Below are positions 41,335-52,229 of a DNA stretch of 64,000 nucleotides, piece by piece. The DNA comes from Micrasema longulum (taxonomy: Eukaryota > Arthropoda > Insecta > Trichoptera > Brachycentridae), in contig JAGVSM010001398.1 of assembly GCA_022494885.1 (NCBI GenBank), positions 1 through 64,000 of the forward strand, read 5' to 3'. The notes under the pieces are model-generated. The model made no database searches, had not been told where the DNA came from, and saw only the letters and a program-made list of their open reading frames with translations. A program made the translations under genes and the position numbers. Each line of letters opens with the position of its first letter. The first letter of the stretch is position 1.

Positions 41335-41470
41335 AGCAGTCTTTCTCAAAGTGGGCAATAACGCCCTCTTGTGGGCGCTGAAGGCCTTGAGGGGGGCGGT
41401 AGAAAGCTCAGAGAAAATTATGGGGCGTTGAGGGGTGGTTTAGGAGAGTATTGGCTGATTAAAAAAAGGC
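41335..41470 (+). repeat. hAT-type terminal fragment
   Basis: CAGTCTTTCTCAAAGTGGGC at 41340 followed by GCCCTCTTGTGGGCGCTGAA resembles the well-known CAGTGTTTCTCAAAGTGGG hAT end. The other end was not found. Confidence 0.5.
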
Positions 41471-41834
41471 TTTCAATATCAATTATTTAAAAAAAAAATA
41501 TATTTATTATATATTTTATTTATAAATCATATAACACAAAGTATTTTACAAAGTATAATACGTTAAATTACATTCCCGGGAGTTACAACAACTCAATTAA
41601 GGACATAAATAATATGAGCATTTAGAAAATAACACATATTGAGAACAACAAAGAAACAAAGCAAGTTTAGCACCCTATAACTAAATATACAACAACAATA
41701 TATACGCCTAAAACCTTTTCTTACTCATACAGAATAAATATATATAAAAAAACGCTTTTAAGAATAAAAAAAAAGTAGTGAATCTACTAAAAGAGATAAG
41801 GTCATTAACATCACATGCCATGCAGATGATGCTG

Positions 41835-42010
41835 TTATAGTGATGATGAGAACATATCCATCTCAGTTAGTAAACATCTGAATGCCTAAGAAATGTCGTA
41901 CAGTACAATGAACACATGATTATTGGAAACATAATTTGGATATACAAAACGTGTGTCAGACCAATTCATGGTGTATACAACAGAGGCGAGGATAGATGGA
42001 GAAAAAATAA
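41835..42010 (+). pseudogene. RTE/BovB-like RT relic, scrambled
   Basis: ITCHADDAVIVMM (a decayed Y-ADD catalytic box), and after losses IYKTCVRPIHGVYNRGEDRW, which mirrors the conserved IYKTCVRP.MTY..E.RAET block. Large parts between are missing. Confidence 0.5.
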
Positions 42011-42019
42011 AAAATACGA

Positions 42020-42540
42020 AAAACCAAGTAGAAAAACTAAATTCGTAAAAAAACTAATGTCCTATTAATTCAATTAAATTATTAAATTAATTCAATTTTC
42101 ATTGATTTTTTTTTATTTATCGGAAATAATAACGAATTTGAGATTTACATGATTGTTTTAAGGTGTTTTTTATGTGTCTTGAATTCAGCGTAAATTTAAT
42201 AAGCCGAGTGGCACTTTGTTTAATATTATACTGTCTTAATCAAACATTAAAAGAAACGCGATCATACTCTGCTGCGCACGATCTTGTAATAATGTCTGTA
42301 AAACCAAAGATGCATCTGATGGTTTTTTTGTGACTTTTTCCATGACGAAACTATTGCTGTAAATGAATTCTCTGAATTTTGTGTCTTTTTCTTTTAACGA
42401 TAAATGAAAAAGGTTACGTTACATAAGTTATTGAATATCATTACAGCCTGCCTTAATAATACTGAAAAACAAATATTAAAACAGACATCCAAGCGTATTG
42501 ACGGTAAAGAATAAAAAAATTAATTAAGAAACAAAACAAA
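42020..42540. other. Unassigned AT-rich DNA
   Basis: Nothing recognised. Confidence 0.3.
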
Positions 42541-42549
42541 TGCTTCATC

Positions 42550-43265
42550 GGCCTATATGAGGATGTTTTATCAGTACTCGATCAGTTTTTTATTTATTGC
42601 AGTACTTTGCGGAAGGCAGCGATTGTGTATATTTGCAGATCATCTTAGCGTATCGACTTTGCAGTTGCAAGGTATTGATTATCAATATAATGTACCTGGC
42701 TACCGCACCCGTCACACGAATCTATCTCTTTTCCGTGTACCTACAGTTCGCACCAACTATGTACAGAACTCTCCTCTGATTCGCTTGACGCATAATTATA
42801 ATCTATTTTTCAATAACATAGACATATTTAACTGCAGTAAACTCACATTTAGAACCAAAATTAAAAAAACTATTATATGAAAAAAATTATGTTTCTTTAT
42901 AAAAAATATATATTTTTACATTATAAATTTACATTAAAAACAAGTTTTTTATATTCACTCATATCAAACACACATTCACCTTGTCCATAAACCTACCCTC
43001 ACCCATATACAATCTCACACTTATTCACATACCTACCAAAACCACACTCCACTTTTTTACACACGCATCCTCACACAAAAAATAACTCGCATACATGCAC
43101 TTCTATGAATTTATATCTAACTGAACTGGATTTTTATAATTGTATTTATGTGAAAAACTGAATTGGCTTTATTTTATGTTTTTTTTTATAATGTTGTTTA
43201 TATTTTTTTATATTGCTGTTGTTTTTCTGAATAAACAAAATTAAATTAAATTAAATTAAATTAAA
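42550..43265 (+). pseudogene. Jockey-like LINE ORF2 end with AAATT tail
   Basis: The frame to 42880 reads GIDYQYNVPGYRTRHTNLSL, FRVPTVRTNYVQNSPLIRLT, HNYNLFFNNIDIFNCSKLTF, RTKIKK. NVP.Y.TR....F.VP..RTNY..NSP..R and DIFN are the Jockey ORF2 end. The 3' UTR has a C/A-rich part (42960-43090) and ends in an AAATT microsatellite (43235-43262). Confidence 0.83.
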
Positions 43266-43269
43266 ATTA

Positions 43270-43720
43270 ATTATTCTTCTGTTCAAAATATTGGTCCGTT
43301 GTTGTTCTCAACAAACATTCCTGGTAGAATCATTTTGACTCACCTACAGTTTATTAGAGGCCAAAAGGTCTGATTCTTGTATTCGTTTATCCTCTCTCTG
43401 TTCAAGCTATGGCAGACAATTTTGATGAATACATATTTGAACATTCTCTCTTTCGCAAATGCATCCCTGATACTGCGAAAGAGACAACTGCACGTCACGT
43501 CGTACTGATTTTGCCTAACTAAAATCGACGTTTCGCTGTTCCGTTTTCAGCACCCCAAAACTGAACCGATTTGGTTTTTTTTTTTAAAGAGTATCAGAAA
43601 TTATTAATCAGATTTTAAAACAAATGTATGCAATAGTTTAACTAATGTATGCATATAAAAATATTTAACACCTCCCATGACACCAAACACAATTACTCGA
43701 GTTAGGTACTAGACATTTAT
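43270..43720. other. Unassigned DNA with an unnamed repeat
   Basis: 43500-43595 (CACCCCAAAACTGAACCGAT ... AAAGAGTATCAGAAATTATT) resembles 20770-20860. No gene. Confidence 0.35.
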
Positions 43721-43724
43721 TTAT

Positions 43725-44520
43725 TTATTTGACACTTTATATACATATACAATATATATACATATAAGGGCGGGCATATTGCCTTAAGGCAATTTCTTCC
43801 TACCTACCCAAACCGTTCAGTTTGAGAAAATTATAAATACATGGACATATTGAATCTTACAATTTTATACAAAAATTAAAAACAAAGATTAACAAAATAA
43901 CAATATTTAAAAAAAAATTAACACTATACTATGAGGAGAGGAGAGGGATGGGAAGGAAAGAAGAAGGATAAAGGAACAATTTAAATATTTATATAGTGAC
44001 CTATCAATCTTGACTTAAATGTAAATAAAGAAGGGGCGTCTCTAATATTAGTGGGTAGATTATTCCACAATCGAGCGGCTACTACTGTGAAAGAGGAGGC
44101 AAGAAAATTAGAGCGATGTCAGGGTATTAAAAAGGTTCTCTCGTTACTCCGAGATAGTCCGTGTTGTGAAAGAGGTTGGATGAGCTCTCTCAGATAAACA
44201 GGCGAAGTGGGATTATTTAAAATATTGTGAAAAAGTGATAGAATGTGAATGTTTCTTCTATACCTGATACTGAGCCAGTGTAGTTGCGTGCGATACTCGG
44301 TTATGAGGTCAAATTTGCGAATATCAAAGATATAACGAATACAAATATTCTGCAATCGTTCTAACTTAAGTAATTCAGAATTAGCATCTGGATAGCATAC
44401 TCGTACATCCACATAGTCAAGGAGTGGAAGAAGTTAGCTCTGGACTAATGTTTGCTTAACATTAATTGGTAAGAAATTCTGTAATCTTTTAAGTGAGTGC
44501 GAACTGCGATAAAGTTTACG
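43725..44520 (-). pseudogene. LINE-B copy 6
   Basis: 3' UTR tag GGGCGGGCATATTGCCTTAA at the left. On the minus strand 44412-44119: YPDANSELLKLERLQNICIR, YIFDIRKFDLITEYRTQLHW, LSIRYRRNIHILSLFHNIL. Similar length to copy 1, with independent indels. Confidence 0.85.
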
Positions 44521-44524
44521 ACAT

Positions 44525-44900
44525 TCCACCCTGATGCTGCAAAAGTCGAAAATTAACTAAACTTTCGGTTAACAGAGATCGGAATCTAGGACGTGTGACG
44601 TTAGCAGTGGCCGTTTTAGGCATTATTCATTTTAAAAGGAATTGGCCAGTGCTCAGTGTTAACAGTTACTGCTAAATGTCATTGTGGTATTTATAAATAA
44701 ACTTTGGAACAAGTATTGTATTAAAATACAGCTACACACAGAACCACAGAAAAAAAAGACATTTATAAATTATGTACTTATATATATGTATATGTAGAAA
44801 TCAATGGTATATTTTTGAAGATTTCAAAAAAAATAATCACGGCTCGCCACTGGTATGTGGGCACCGCCAAGGAAACTTAATTATGTCCTCAGTGCGGTGT
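44525..44900. other. Unassigned DNA
   Basis: No feature recognised before the SINE-1 fragment. Confidence 0.3.
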
Positions 44901-44904
44901 GCTG

Positions 44905-45005
44905 TATGTGGTAGGCAAGCTGTCCCCACACGCTGCATTTGGTGTACCAATTCAGTGCCCTATGCACCACTGAGTGCTGAAAGGAAAATGATGATGGATG
45001 TATTT
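44905..45005 (+). mobile_element. SINE-1 3' fragment
   Basis: ACACGCTGCATTTGGTGTAC, CCAATTCAGTGCCCTATGCA, CCACTGAGTGCTGAAAGGAA and AATGATGATG tail. The head is missing. Confidence 0.75.
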
Positions 45006-45009
45006 TTAT

Positions 45010-45990
45010 ACAAAGTACTTTCTTTGTTTTGAAGTAAGGTATCAAGACAATTGTTTCATGGTTATTCATCAGCTGTCTGTTGTGAACAAGTATTACATCG
45101 CAAACTTGTGTCGTCTTCGGGACGATTAATCATTACTTTCTAAGGGAGTTTTCCTTCCGACACCCTTTCCTTTACAATCTTGTAATTTATTCTCCTTTCT
45201 AAACTTCAGCGAACTTTCACGAAATGATAAAATGCTCCTTTCTGTATATAGCTATAATAAAAAATAAAAAGACACCAAACATAATAATGAACATACATAA
45301 TATTTATTTATTGAAAAATGAACTGGAGACCATGATGCCTCTTTGATCGAATGTCGTATTTCTGTCAAGTGGTTTTTTTATCTCCATCTTTATTTTATCA
45401 TTTTGCCTAAAAGGCTTGAAGTTGTGTATAAAAAAATTAAAAAATGTATAATATATTTATTTTAGTATACATTTTTTCAATCAGAATTTAATTATTGTAT
45501 GATACTTTGTCATATCAGAGACACCACTAATGTATGCGGGTTTTTTCTTCTTAAATACATTGAACAATTTTTCTCTCCATGTGTGAATTAATAACGCACA
45601 CAATGAAACTCGCTTTATCAATTGTACAAACATTGAAAGAATAACAAATTGTTTTCTCTCAATTCGAGAAAAACAGTTTTTAACATATGTTTTATGTCCC
45701 GTCTTTAATTATCATTAACTTATTTATATTGTGAAAGGTACCTACTTAGGAAAAAATATAAACCGATGCTGTTGCTAAGAATACGTCTATCTAAAGTACA
45801 GGTATTCATTATTATTCTTAAATTTTGTACGCGTTTTGTTTTTAAGGTCAAACCGCCCTACAGCGTCGCGCAGTGTAGCGCAGCTGTAGTGCCGTTTATT
45901 TCGTACAAATCACTGAAAATATTATTTCGTGCTGCCGCGACGCGCCGCGCAGTGCCTCGCAGTCGCTCTATTTATTTATTTTATTTTTAT
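45010..45990. other. Unassigned DNA with a small CpG-rich patch
   Basis: 45850-45970 is CpG-rich (for example GCGACGCGCCGCGCAGTGCC), while the rest is AT-rich. No protein family recognised. Confidence 0.3.
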
Positions 45991-46004
45991 TTTATTTAAT
46001 TTAT

Positions 46005-46755
46005 TTACACTTTCTACGATATATTTGCGTTCTTATGATTTACCCAAATATTCAATTTTTAGGGCCATTTTCAACGAGTTGTAAGTTGTAGTTGGTTTCC
46101 GTTGTCCTCTTCGCTATACTAGATTAAATTCCCTTTTTTATGTACCAACTTGTAAAAACAATTATACCTCGAATTCATTCAATAGACGTACCTGTAGAAA
46201 TTATAACGGACTCAGTATTGATGTAGACATTTTTAACTGCACGTTGCATTTATACAAAAATTTCTTCATGGGGTCGATTATTTGGGATAGTTGCTGAATG
46301 TGCATCTTGAGTGGTTTATGCTATGTATATGTGCCGCATGTAATGTATATGTTTGTGTATGTTTTATATGTGCGTTCATGTGTGTGCGTGGATGGCTCGG
46401 AGTGTACATTCGGTATTTTTATTTATTTTAATTTATTACCTCCATGGAAAACGCAAATGTCAACAATTATTTTTTTCACTTAAAATTCTTATTTATTTTT
46501 TATTTTTTGTCACATTTAATGTTTATATCTTTTTAATTTATGAAAACTTAATTGGTCTTTTTATGTTAAAAAATTATTGTTTTTAATACTGATTTTGTAT
46601 GACTGTATGTTTTCTAAATAAAATAAAATAAAATAATAAAAATAAAACTCACTATTACAAAATGGAAATCAAGTTAAGGTAGAGTGGGATTCGAACCACG
46701 GTCTTATGATCCGTGAGTCCGAGACACCAGCCACAGGACCACAACCCGATTTTAT
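46005..46755 (-). mobile_element. SINE-2 split by a Jockey-like LINE
   Basis: Tail part 46025-46086 (GCGTTCTTATGATTTACCCA ... CAACGAGTTGTAA) and head part 46647-46752 (AACTCACTATTACAAAATGG ... GGATTCGAACCACGG ... GGACCACAACCCG) are one minus-oriented SINE-2 interrupted at the ATAACTC point. Confidence 0.85.
46087..46646 (+). pseudogene. Jockey-like LINE 3' end, copy 2
   Basis: Homologous throughout to 5705-6345: GATGTAGACATTTTTAACTG encodes DVDIFN, then HGVDYLG stop. The 3' UTR is TG-rich and ends TTTCTAAATAAAATAAAATA. Inserted in SINE-2. Confidence 0.87.
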
Positions 46756-46802
46756 TTATTTTTATTTTTTATATTATAAAGCAATGCCTAGTAGAAGACC
46801 CG

Positions 46803-46848
46803 TGCTAAGGCATACTAACATACATGTTTATGTTAGTATGCCTTAGCA
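46803..46848. repeat. Perfect 20-bp palindrome with 6-base loop
   Basis: TGCTAAGGCATACTAACATA (46803-46822), CATGTT, then its exact reverse complement (46829-46848). Could extrude as a cruciform or transcribe as a hairpin. No protein context. Confidence 0.9.
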
Positions 46849-46974
46849 ATTTTTTCAATTTTTTTTTCAAAATTTATTCATCTCCATATACTCAAACATA
46901 CGCACACACGTGTGCACCCTTATAAACATTCATACACATACATACATACATACAAACCCATACACACATATTTA

Positions 46975-47180
46975 TTTATGCAATAAATAGCATGATAGAT
47001 AATAAATAAACAAATAAAAATAGCATTTTTGGAATATTTTCCATATTTATTCCGGTGAAATTCAAATATGTGATTGCGCAGCAGGATTATACGTCGCGAA
47101 ACGTAAATATTCTTATCACGTCGCTTATAGCACGTCGATAGTTATTTGTGATTGAGCTACAGGTATAAATCAATAAAAGT
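46975..47180 (+). repeat. Dispersed repeat D, copy 1
   Basis: CAATAAATAGCATGATAGAT, TTTGGAATATTTTCCATATT, TGATTGCGCAGCAGGATTAT and CACGTCGATAGTTATTTGTG. Shared with 49.72-49.98 kb. Preceded by TACA/CA-rich DNA (46900-46970). Confidence 0.78.
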
Positions 47181-47184
47181 ATTC

Positions 47185-47650
47185 ATTAAAATAGCGTATC
47201 TGGAACTTCTGGTGTTTTTTTTTGCATTAAAATGAAATGGACTTAAAGTTTTTTAATTTTATTTTTATGACGAAAGAGGACTTCGGTGTTTTATGTACGT
47301 ATAAAATGCTTGATGTTATAATTTCTGCATTTTTAACTTGAAAACGGAAAAAGTGGACTCCTGTATTTATTCCTCTAAGGTACAGAAATTAAAACACGTT
47401 TTTACCTCTTTGGCCTGATCCACTCAATTCGTGCGCAACCCACCTCCATTATCCACTTCTCGATAGCAATTTTATAATACAAGTACTGACTAATTGTCCT
47501 TATGGACAACGGAAGTACATGGGTTGTAGACTTTAATCGAGAAGTAGACTAATCCCTTTGACCGAAAGTCGTGTTCATTCTTAATTGCTTTTGCAGAATT
47601 GGGGTAAAGTGCCCAGTAACTCTAGTCTAGTATTATTTTGTTTTTTGTTT
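47185..47650. other. Mostly unassigned; LINE fragment at 47.56-47.65 kb
   Basis: Minus reading at 47645 gives TRVTGHFTPILQKQLRMNTT, homologous to TRVTRYSTLMLQKK at 32.8 kb. The rest shows nothing beyond a small TTGTCC/GGACAA hairpin near 47496. Confidence 0.4.
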
Positions 47651-47762
47651 CATAGGAGTTTAGTACAATTTTTTAATGCATTAAAAACCTTTACATAACT
47701 TAATTTTACACATATAGCATTAAAATATTAATATATATTTAATCATAAACATACGTACTTTG

Positions 47763-48268
47763 TAAACCTTTCCCTTAGTGTCCTAAAAACACCCGCGCGT
47801 TACGGTGCTGTGTAGTCACTACACATTAAAAAAATAAGAAATTTAAAAAGGAAAAATAGAATATTTATAGGGAATGGCTTTAATTAACCATAATTTAATT
47901 CAAAGATAACATTTCAAATCGAACTGCTGAAAACATAAAAAAAAACATTGGGTATCGCTAACGACTCGGGCGAAACGTGCACCCGCGCCAACTTCCCGAG
48001 AGCTACTAACTAGCTCTATAGTACTGAACTACGTGACTGAGAGTATGCTTTTGATGATATTTGTAATTTATCCTAGATTTCCGATGAAATGCTTTTTTTG
48101 TGCCTTATAATTACTTATTATTTAGTAACATTTTTTCTCAGTCGATGCGTAAATGTGTAATGGAGGAATACTGAAAATCTAAACCCAATATTCATTATAT
48201 TTATAAAGATATTATAGTTATTAGACGCAATGTGTACTAGCTACACATCACCGGGGAGGGGGGGTTAA
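47763..48268 (-). mobile_element. piggyBac-like MITE, copy 2
   Basis: Inverted relative to copy 1 and homologous over its whole length: ACCTTTCCCTTAGTGTCC ... CGGTGCTGTGTAGTCACTAC at the left, ATGTGTACTAGCTACACATC ... GGGGGTTAA at the right. TTAA is kept on the right (48265-48268), and the left is mutated to TAAA. Confidence 0.78.
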
Positions 48269-48269
48269 T

Positions 48270-49180
48270 GTTTAACTAAGATGTCGCTTATTACGCAACT
48301 GCCGATTTAAATTCAATTATGCCGTGTCGTTTGTAAAATACTGCTGGGATTAAAAGGGAATATGGCGGGATCATATTATTTCTTGTGTAAGTAGCAAATT
48401 CACGAATAATATTATTTAAGAATTGGATTATTTTACCATCTGTCAGATTGTTAAATAAAACAAGGCAGACACTTTGTTAGTATTGGCAGAGTGGTAAATT
48501 TTTTTATTCTTCTTTCATTTCATTAACTTACTTGATTACTAAATAAATATTTAATATTTTTTTTTACGTTTGCCTAATAAAAGTACCTGTTTTTTTAGTC
48601 CTGTCAGTCAGTCATTTGTTGTGGTAAAACATAACATATCAATACACAAAATTATGTTATGATAATTCATTTTCCGTAGTCTGGTAACATCACGCGGCCA
48701 CTTCACGCATGCGCGCAGGCGGGATGTCAGATTTTTGGACGCAGTGCGATGTATGCAAACATGGTTCTATGCGCCTGCTGGTATATTATAATTATGTGCA
48801 TTGTACCGTAGTCTCTCGTCTCTAGGTTGCAGACTCCGAACTGTAGAATACCAAACAGGTTTTAATACTATTGCATACGACGGACGCGCGTAATGGCGCC
48901 TCGCGATTGCTTACAATGCTCATTATAGCTTTCCCCATGTACTCAGCCACGGCGCGTATAACCAGTTGCTCTTTTCTACTAGCCAAGACAGTATTGGATG
49001 TTAACGCAATCTCTTTCCAAATGAAGAGAATAAGATGTCGCGACAATAAAACATCAAATTAGTTGATACTTACCCACTCTTAAAAAGTACCTACTGTAAA
49101 CATTGATATAATATTTCGTGAGTGGCCAAAGTTCAACCACTGCGGGCGACCTGCTTTTGAACATTTTTTGGCGGTGGTCT
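48270..49180. other. Unassigned region with CpG-rich patch
   Basis: 48680-48760 has CACGCATGCGCGCAGG, similar to an NRF-1/Ewg-type site, and GC-richer flanks. Overlapping frames of about 60-75 codons at 48822-49062 resemble nothing known. A host regulatory region is possible. Confidence 0.25.
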
Positions 49181-49184
49181 ACTA

Positions 49185-49320
49185 ACACGGAAAGTAGTCA
49201 TTTAAAACCCATACATAAAAACAAAAAATCTTCTGTTTGTTCTAATATACAAAGAAATTTACTATATTGCTGTACAAACCTACTATTTGTTTACGCAATA
49301 AAATAAATAAATAAATAAAT
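49185..49320 (+). repeat. LINE 3' tail, related to 62.22-62.31 kb
   Basis: TCTAATATACAAAGAAATTT, GTTTACGCAATAAAATAAAT. The same order occurs at 62235-62305 (ACTAATATACAAAGAAATTG, TTTACCCAATAAAATAAATA). Confidence 0.6.
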
Positions 49321-49721
49321 ATTGAGGGTGAGGTTTATCCAGCTGAACGAATTCGTCTCTCACTTCGCTCAAAAGTCAGTAGCTCAATCACAAATAACTA
49401 TTGACTTGCTTAAAAACATGCTAAGCATTTGAGCGATCACAAGGAACAATAATGAACATGCTTAAGTTATCGCAGTCATAAGTCAACGCGTGTGTAATTT
49501 TTAAGTTGTGTCGGTTTTTTTTTTGTTTTCCTCGTAAATAAATACAGTTTACTGGTGAAAAATCGGCGTTTACTATAAAAAATAATACAATCTCTTGCAT
49601 TTCCAAAATAGTAAGGAGTATCTAATACAAAAAAGTGAAAATTAAATTACGATTACTATGGCGACTGCTTTTCTTGACATTTGGCTTGCCAACCGCCGGC
49701 TATTTAGCCATTAGTATTTAC

Positions 49722-49980
49722 AATAAATAGCGTAATAAATAAATAAATAAAAATAGCAGTTATGGAATATTTTCCATATTTACACCGGTAAAATTCAAAT
49801 ATGTGATTGCGCAGCAGGATTATACGTCGCGAAACGTAAATATTTTGACATTTAATATTAGGTGTTCACAGATGTTCCATTGTGATCGCGAACACGATAA
49901 ACAACCGTGGTGAGAAATTGTTTTCACGTCGCTTATTAGCACGTCGATAGTTATTTGCGATTGAGCTACAGATATAATTC
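49722..49980 (+). repeat. Dispersed repeat D, copy 2
   Basis: Same sequence as 46975-47180 but with about 76 additional bases (49848-49923) between CGTAAATATT and TTTTCACGTCGC. Direct orientation, 2.7 kb apart. Confidence 0.78.
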
Positions 49981-50029
49981 TTGAGATAACTTCTTCAAGA
50001 AAATAATATAATCAATATAGTTGATAATT

Positions 50030-50232
50030 TAATATAGTAAAATAAAATCACTTTGTTTACTCCCGTAGCCACGCCCACTCTACCCTCACTGTGAAAATTT
50101 TACATATGTTATGTTAGTTTGTAATTCACCCTGAAGAAGGCATAGTATTGCCGAAGCTAGTTGGTTGTTAAATTATAAAAATATAAGTGGTACATAAAAA
50201 CAAAGTGATTTTATTTTATTATATTAAATAAT
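50030..50232 (+). ncRNA. Hammerhead-like motif in element with inverted ends
   Basis: Ends AAATAAAATCACTTTGTTTA and AAACAAAGTGATTTTATTTT are inverted. Core CTGAAGA (50131-50137), A, GGCA...TGCC, GAAGC, then TAGTT. The helix is good, but GAAA has become GAAG and GUC has become GUU, so it is probably inactive. Related to 14.64-14.87 kb. Confidence 0.5.
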
Positions 50233-50239
50233 ATTCAAC

Positions 50240-50838
50240 AATATTTTGAGTTTGTCCAAATTTTTATAGACAAGGACTGGATTCGACCCCCTGGGGAGCT
50301 GCTTACATTAACATATTACAACAGAGATGAAGAACATTTAAGAGAAGGTAATATAGAAGTCTAGGCATCTACAGAGCTTATGACCTGTCAATGGCTGGTT
50401 TAAGTGGCCACTTTACACACTGTGTAACATTCACCATTCTGCCTATATTTGAACATCTATATTTCTTAAATTCTTTCATCTGTTGATGTTTGTGAAGTTA
50501 AAGAGCTGAAACCTTTATTTATGCGGGTGAGATTCATCTAATTGAATTATTTCACCTACATACTAGGCAACGCCTGAAAATATTATTTTTTTCAATTTCT
50601 ATACCTCTTCTTGGACCAGGTGGATTTATCAACATTTATCTCTTTAAATTCACAAATATCAACAGATGAAAGAATTGAAGAAATATAGATGTTAAAATAT
50701 GGGCAGAATGGTGAATGTTACACAGTGTGTAAAGTGGCCACTTAAACCAGCCATTGACAGGTCATAAGCTCTGTAGATGCCTAGACTTCTATATTACCTT
50801 CTCTTAACTGTTCTTCATCTCTGTTGTAATATGTTAAA
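50240..50838. repeat. Foldback-A, complete palindromic copy flanked by TTAA
   Basis: TTAACATATTACAACAGAGA starts at about 50309 and the right end reads TCTCTGTTGTAATATGTTAA at about 50836. Arms are near-identical inverted copies, with centre AGGCAACGCCTGAAAATATT. The outer block (TTTGTCCAAATTTTTATAGA ... CCCCCTGGGGAGCTGC) precedes the left arm. TTAA at both ends may be a target duplication or part of the arm. Confidence 0.85.
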
Positions 50839-50859
50839 TAATATTGTTCCACAATGTAT

Positions 50860-50960
50860 TTTACTATGGAAATAAAAGACGAGTGATACTTTAATCCAGA
50901 AATTTGGAATATCCAGTGACCGGTTTCATCGCTTTCGCGACATCTTCGAGACTGGTGCTT
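50860..50960 (-). ncRNA. Hammerhead-like motif with GAAA-capped helix
   Basis: Minus: CTCGAAGA, TG, TCGC-GAAA-GCGA, TGAAAC, C, GGTC (50950-50918). Stem II carries a GNRA-type GAAA tetraloop. The first core box is CGAAGA instead of CUGANGA. The same sequence is found at 59.12-59.16 kb. Confidence 0.45.
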
Positions 50961-51039
50961 CAAACATCAAAAATAGTTGATAATTATTCGTTTATGGTAC
51001 GAATTTGGATCTGACATAATTATTTCTCTATTCTCTATC

Positions 51040-51310
51040 ACCGGTCTGCCGGCCCGGGTCTGGGTCGCTTGTCACCCGGCGTGAGATGCTCCACAAGACA
51101 CCTGACCCAAGTGGGTCGCGTCGGCTCATGACTCCGCTTGTGACGTTTCGCAAAAGCGCCGTAATTGGCCGGAATCGAACAGTCGGAAACACTTTCAATA
51201 ACTGGAGGAACCGGAGAGAGCATACCGGAGCATATCGGAGTATCCCCGCAACGGACGGAGCGCGTTTGCCTTGCGAATTAGAATGTCGGCCGTATCGATT
51301 AATCGAATGA
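51040..51310. other. GC-rich patch of unknown nature
   Basis: CpG-rich over about 270 bases, with short frames on both strands (61 and 74 codons) of no known family. Could be a host exon or regulatory DNA. Confidence 0.25.
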
Positions 51311-51594
51311 CGACTATCAATGAGAACACGAAAATATTTTCACTTGATTTACAAAGTTTATCTTAAATATTTCACCATTCGAGTTTTCTAATTTTCATCT
51401 TAAGTGCTTTTTGCTTTCTTTGTCAACAATCGTTTTGTGCAGTTTCATACATCTTAAAACAAATATACCCTGGGCTTGGTTTACACTGTGGATGCATAAG
51501 TCCATGAGGTTTTTTGCGTCAGCTCGTGTGGCACCCAAACATCTAAATGTTTCAAAACGGTTTTATGATCGATAGTCACCTACTGGGTGATAGG

Positions 51595-51790
51595 TATAAA
51601 GTGGCCACTTAAGTCAGAGCCAATGACTGGTTATAAGCCCTGTAAATGCCTAGACTTCGGTGTTCCCTTCTCAAAAAGGTTTTCCCTCTCTGGTCCAACG
51701 AATCTAGATTTTAATAACTCCCTAGGGAGGACATCCAGCCTGTCTGCAAACATTTGGACATAATTAAAACATTTTTGATTCAATTTTTAT
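51595..51790 (-). repeat. Foldback-A arm with outer block
   Basis: AAAGTGGCCACTTAAGTCAG, AAGCCCTGTAAATGCCTAGA, CTCCCTAGGGAGGACATCCA, CAAACATTTGGACATAATTA. Confidence 0.75.
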
Positions 51791-51799
51791 ACCTCATTT

Positions 51800-52225
51800 T
51801 TGGAGGTAGGGGTTAGTGCTAAGCAAGCTCCTGACGTCACTGCGATCTGTAAAGATCTATTGTGACGGGTCTCCGTAAAAAGTTCTCGCCCTCCAAGCCC
51901 AGGTCTATAAAGAGCCTGGCTACTGTGTGAAAGGCGAGAGTTTACATTTTGATAAATCTCCCCCCCCCAAGCCCAGATCTGTAAAGCATCGGGCTATTAA
52001 GTGGGGGGCGAGCTCTTTAACATCCTCAGGCTTAACCAGTGGTTACCCCCGAGGATGAGGCTTCTTTAATGATGTAAAGCATCACATTCATTCATAATGT
52101 GTATAGGTGTTTCATCATCTGCACTGCAGAACCTACATCTAGAAGTTTTGGAAGTCCCTTATGATACAGATTGTTTATTTTGAATTGCCCAGTAATGACT
52201 TTTTATAATTTTAAATTCCTCTGAA
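51800..52225 (-). pseudogene. I/R1-type LINE C-terminus with structured 3' UTR
   Basis: Minus strand from 52220 reads HYWAIQNKQSVS, then GTSKTSRCRFCSADDETPIH, IMNECDALHH. CRFC...DETP.HIL.EC.AL is the zinc-knuckle-like block after RNase H in R1/I-type LINEs. The 3' UTR (minus direction) contains two imperfect tandem copies of a two-stem hairpin. Confidence 0.75.
51885..52012 (-). ncRNA. Two tandem two-stem hairpins in a LINE 3' UTR
   Basis: Unit 1: outer CTCGCC/GGCGAG (51885-51890, 51933-51938), inner AGCCCAGG/CCTGGCT. Unit 2: outer CCCCCC/GGGGGG (52003-52008), inner AGCCC/GGGCT (51970-51974, 51991-51995). The outer stems differ in sequence but both pair. This suggests a maintained fold, perhaps the recognition signal for the reverse transcriptase. 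Confidence 0.6.
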
Positions 52226-52229
52226 AACG

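Noticed and set aside
48706..48721. NRF-1/Ewg-type binding site as a promoter call
   Set aside because: A single GCATGCGC-type word in a modestly GC-rich patch is not enough to call a promoter.
50309..50838. Canonical piggyBac element
   Set aside because: TTAA flanks the palindromic Foldback-A copy, but its ends (CATATTACAAC) are unlike piggyBac CCYT-type termini and other copies lack clear TTAA on both sides.
51086..51310. Host protein exon in a GC-rich patch
   Set aside because: Short frames on both strands, no recognisable motif and no convincing splice sites.
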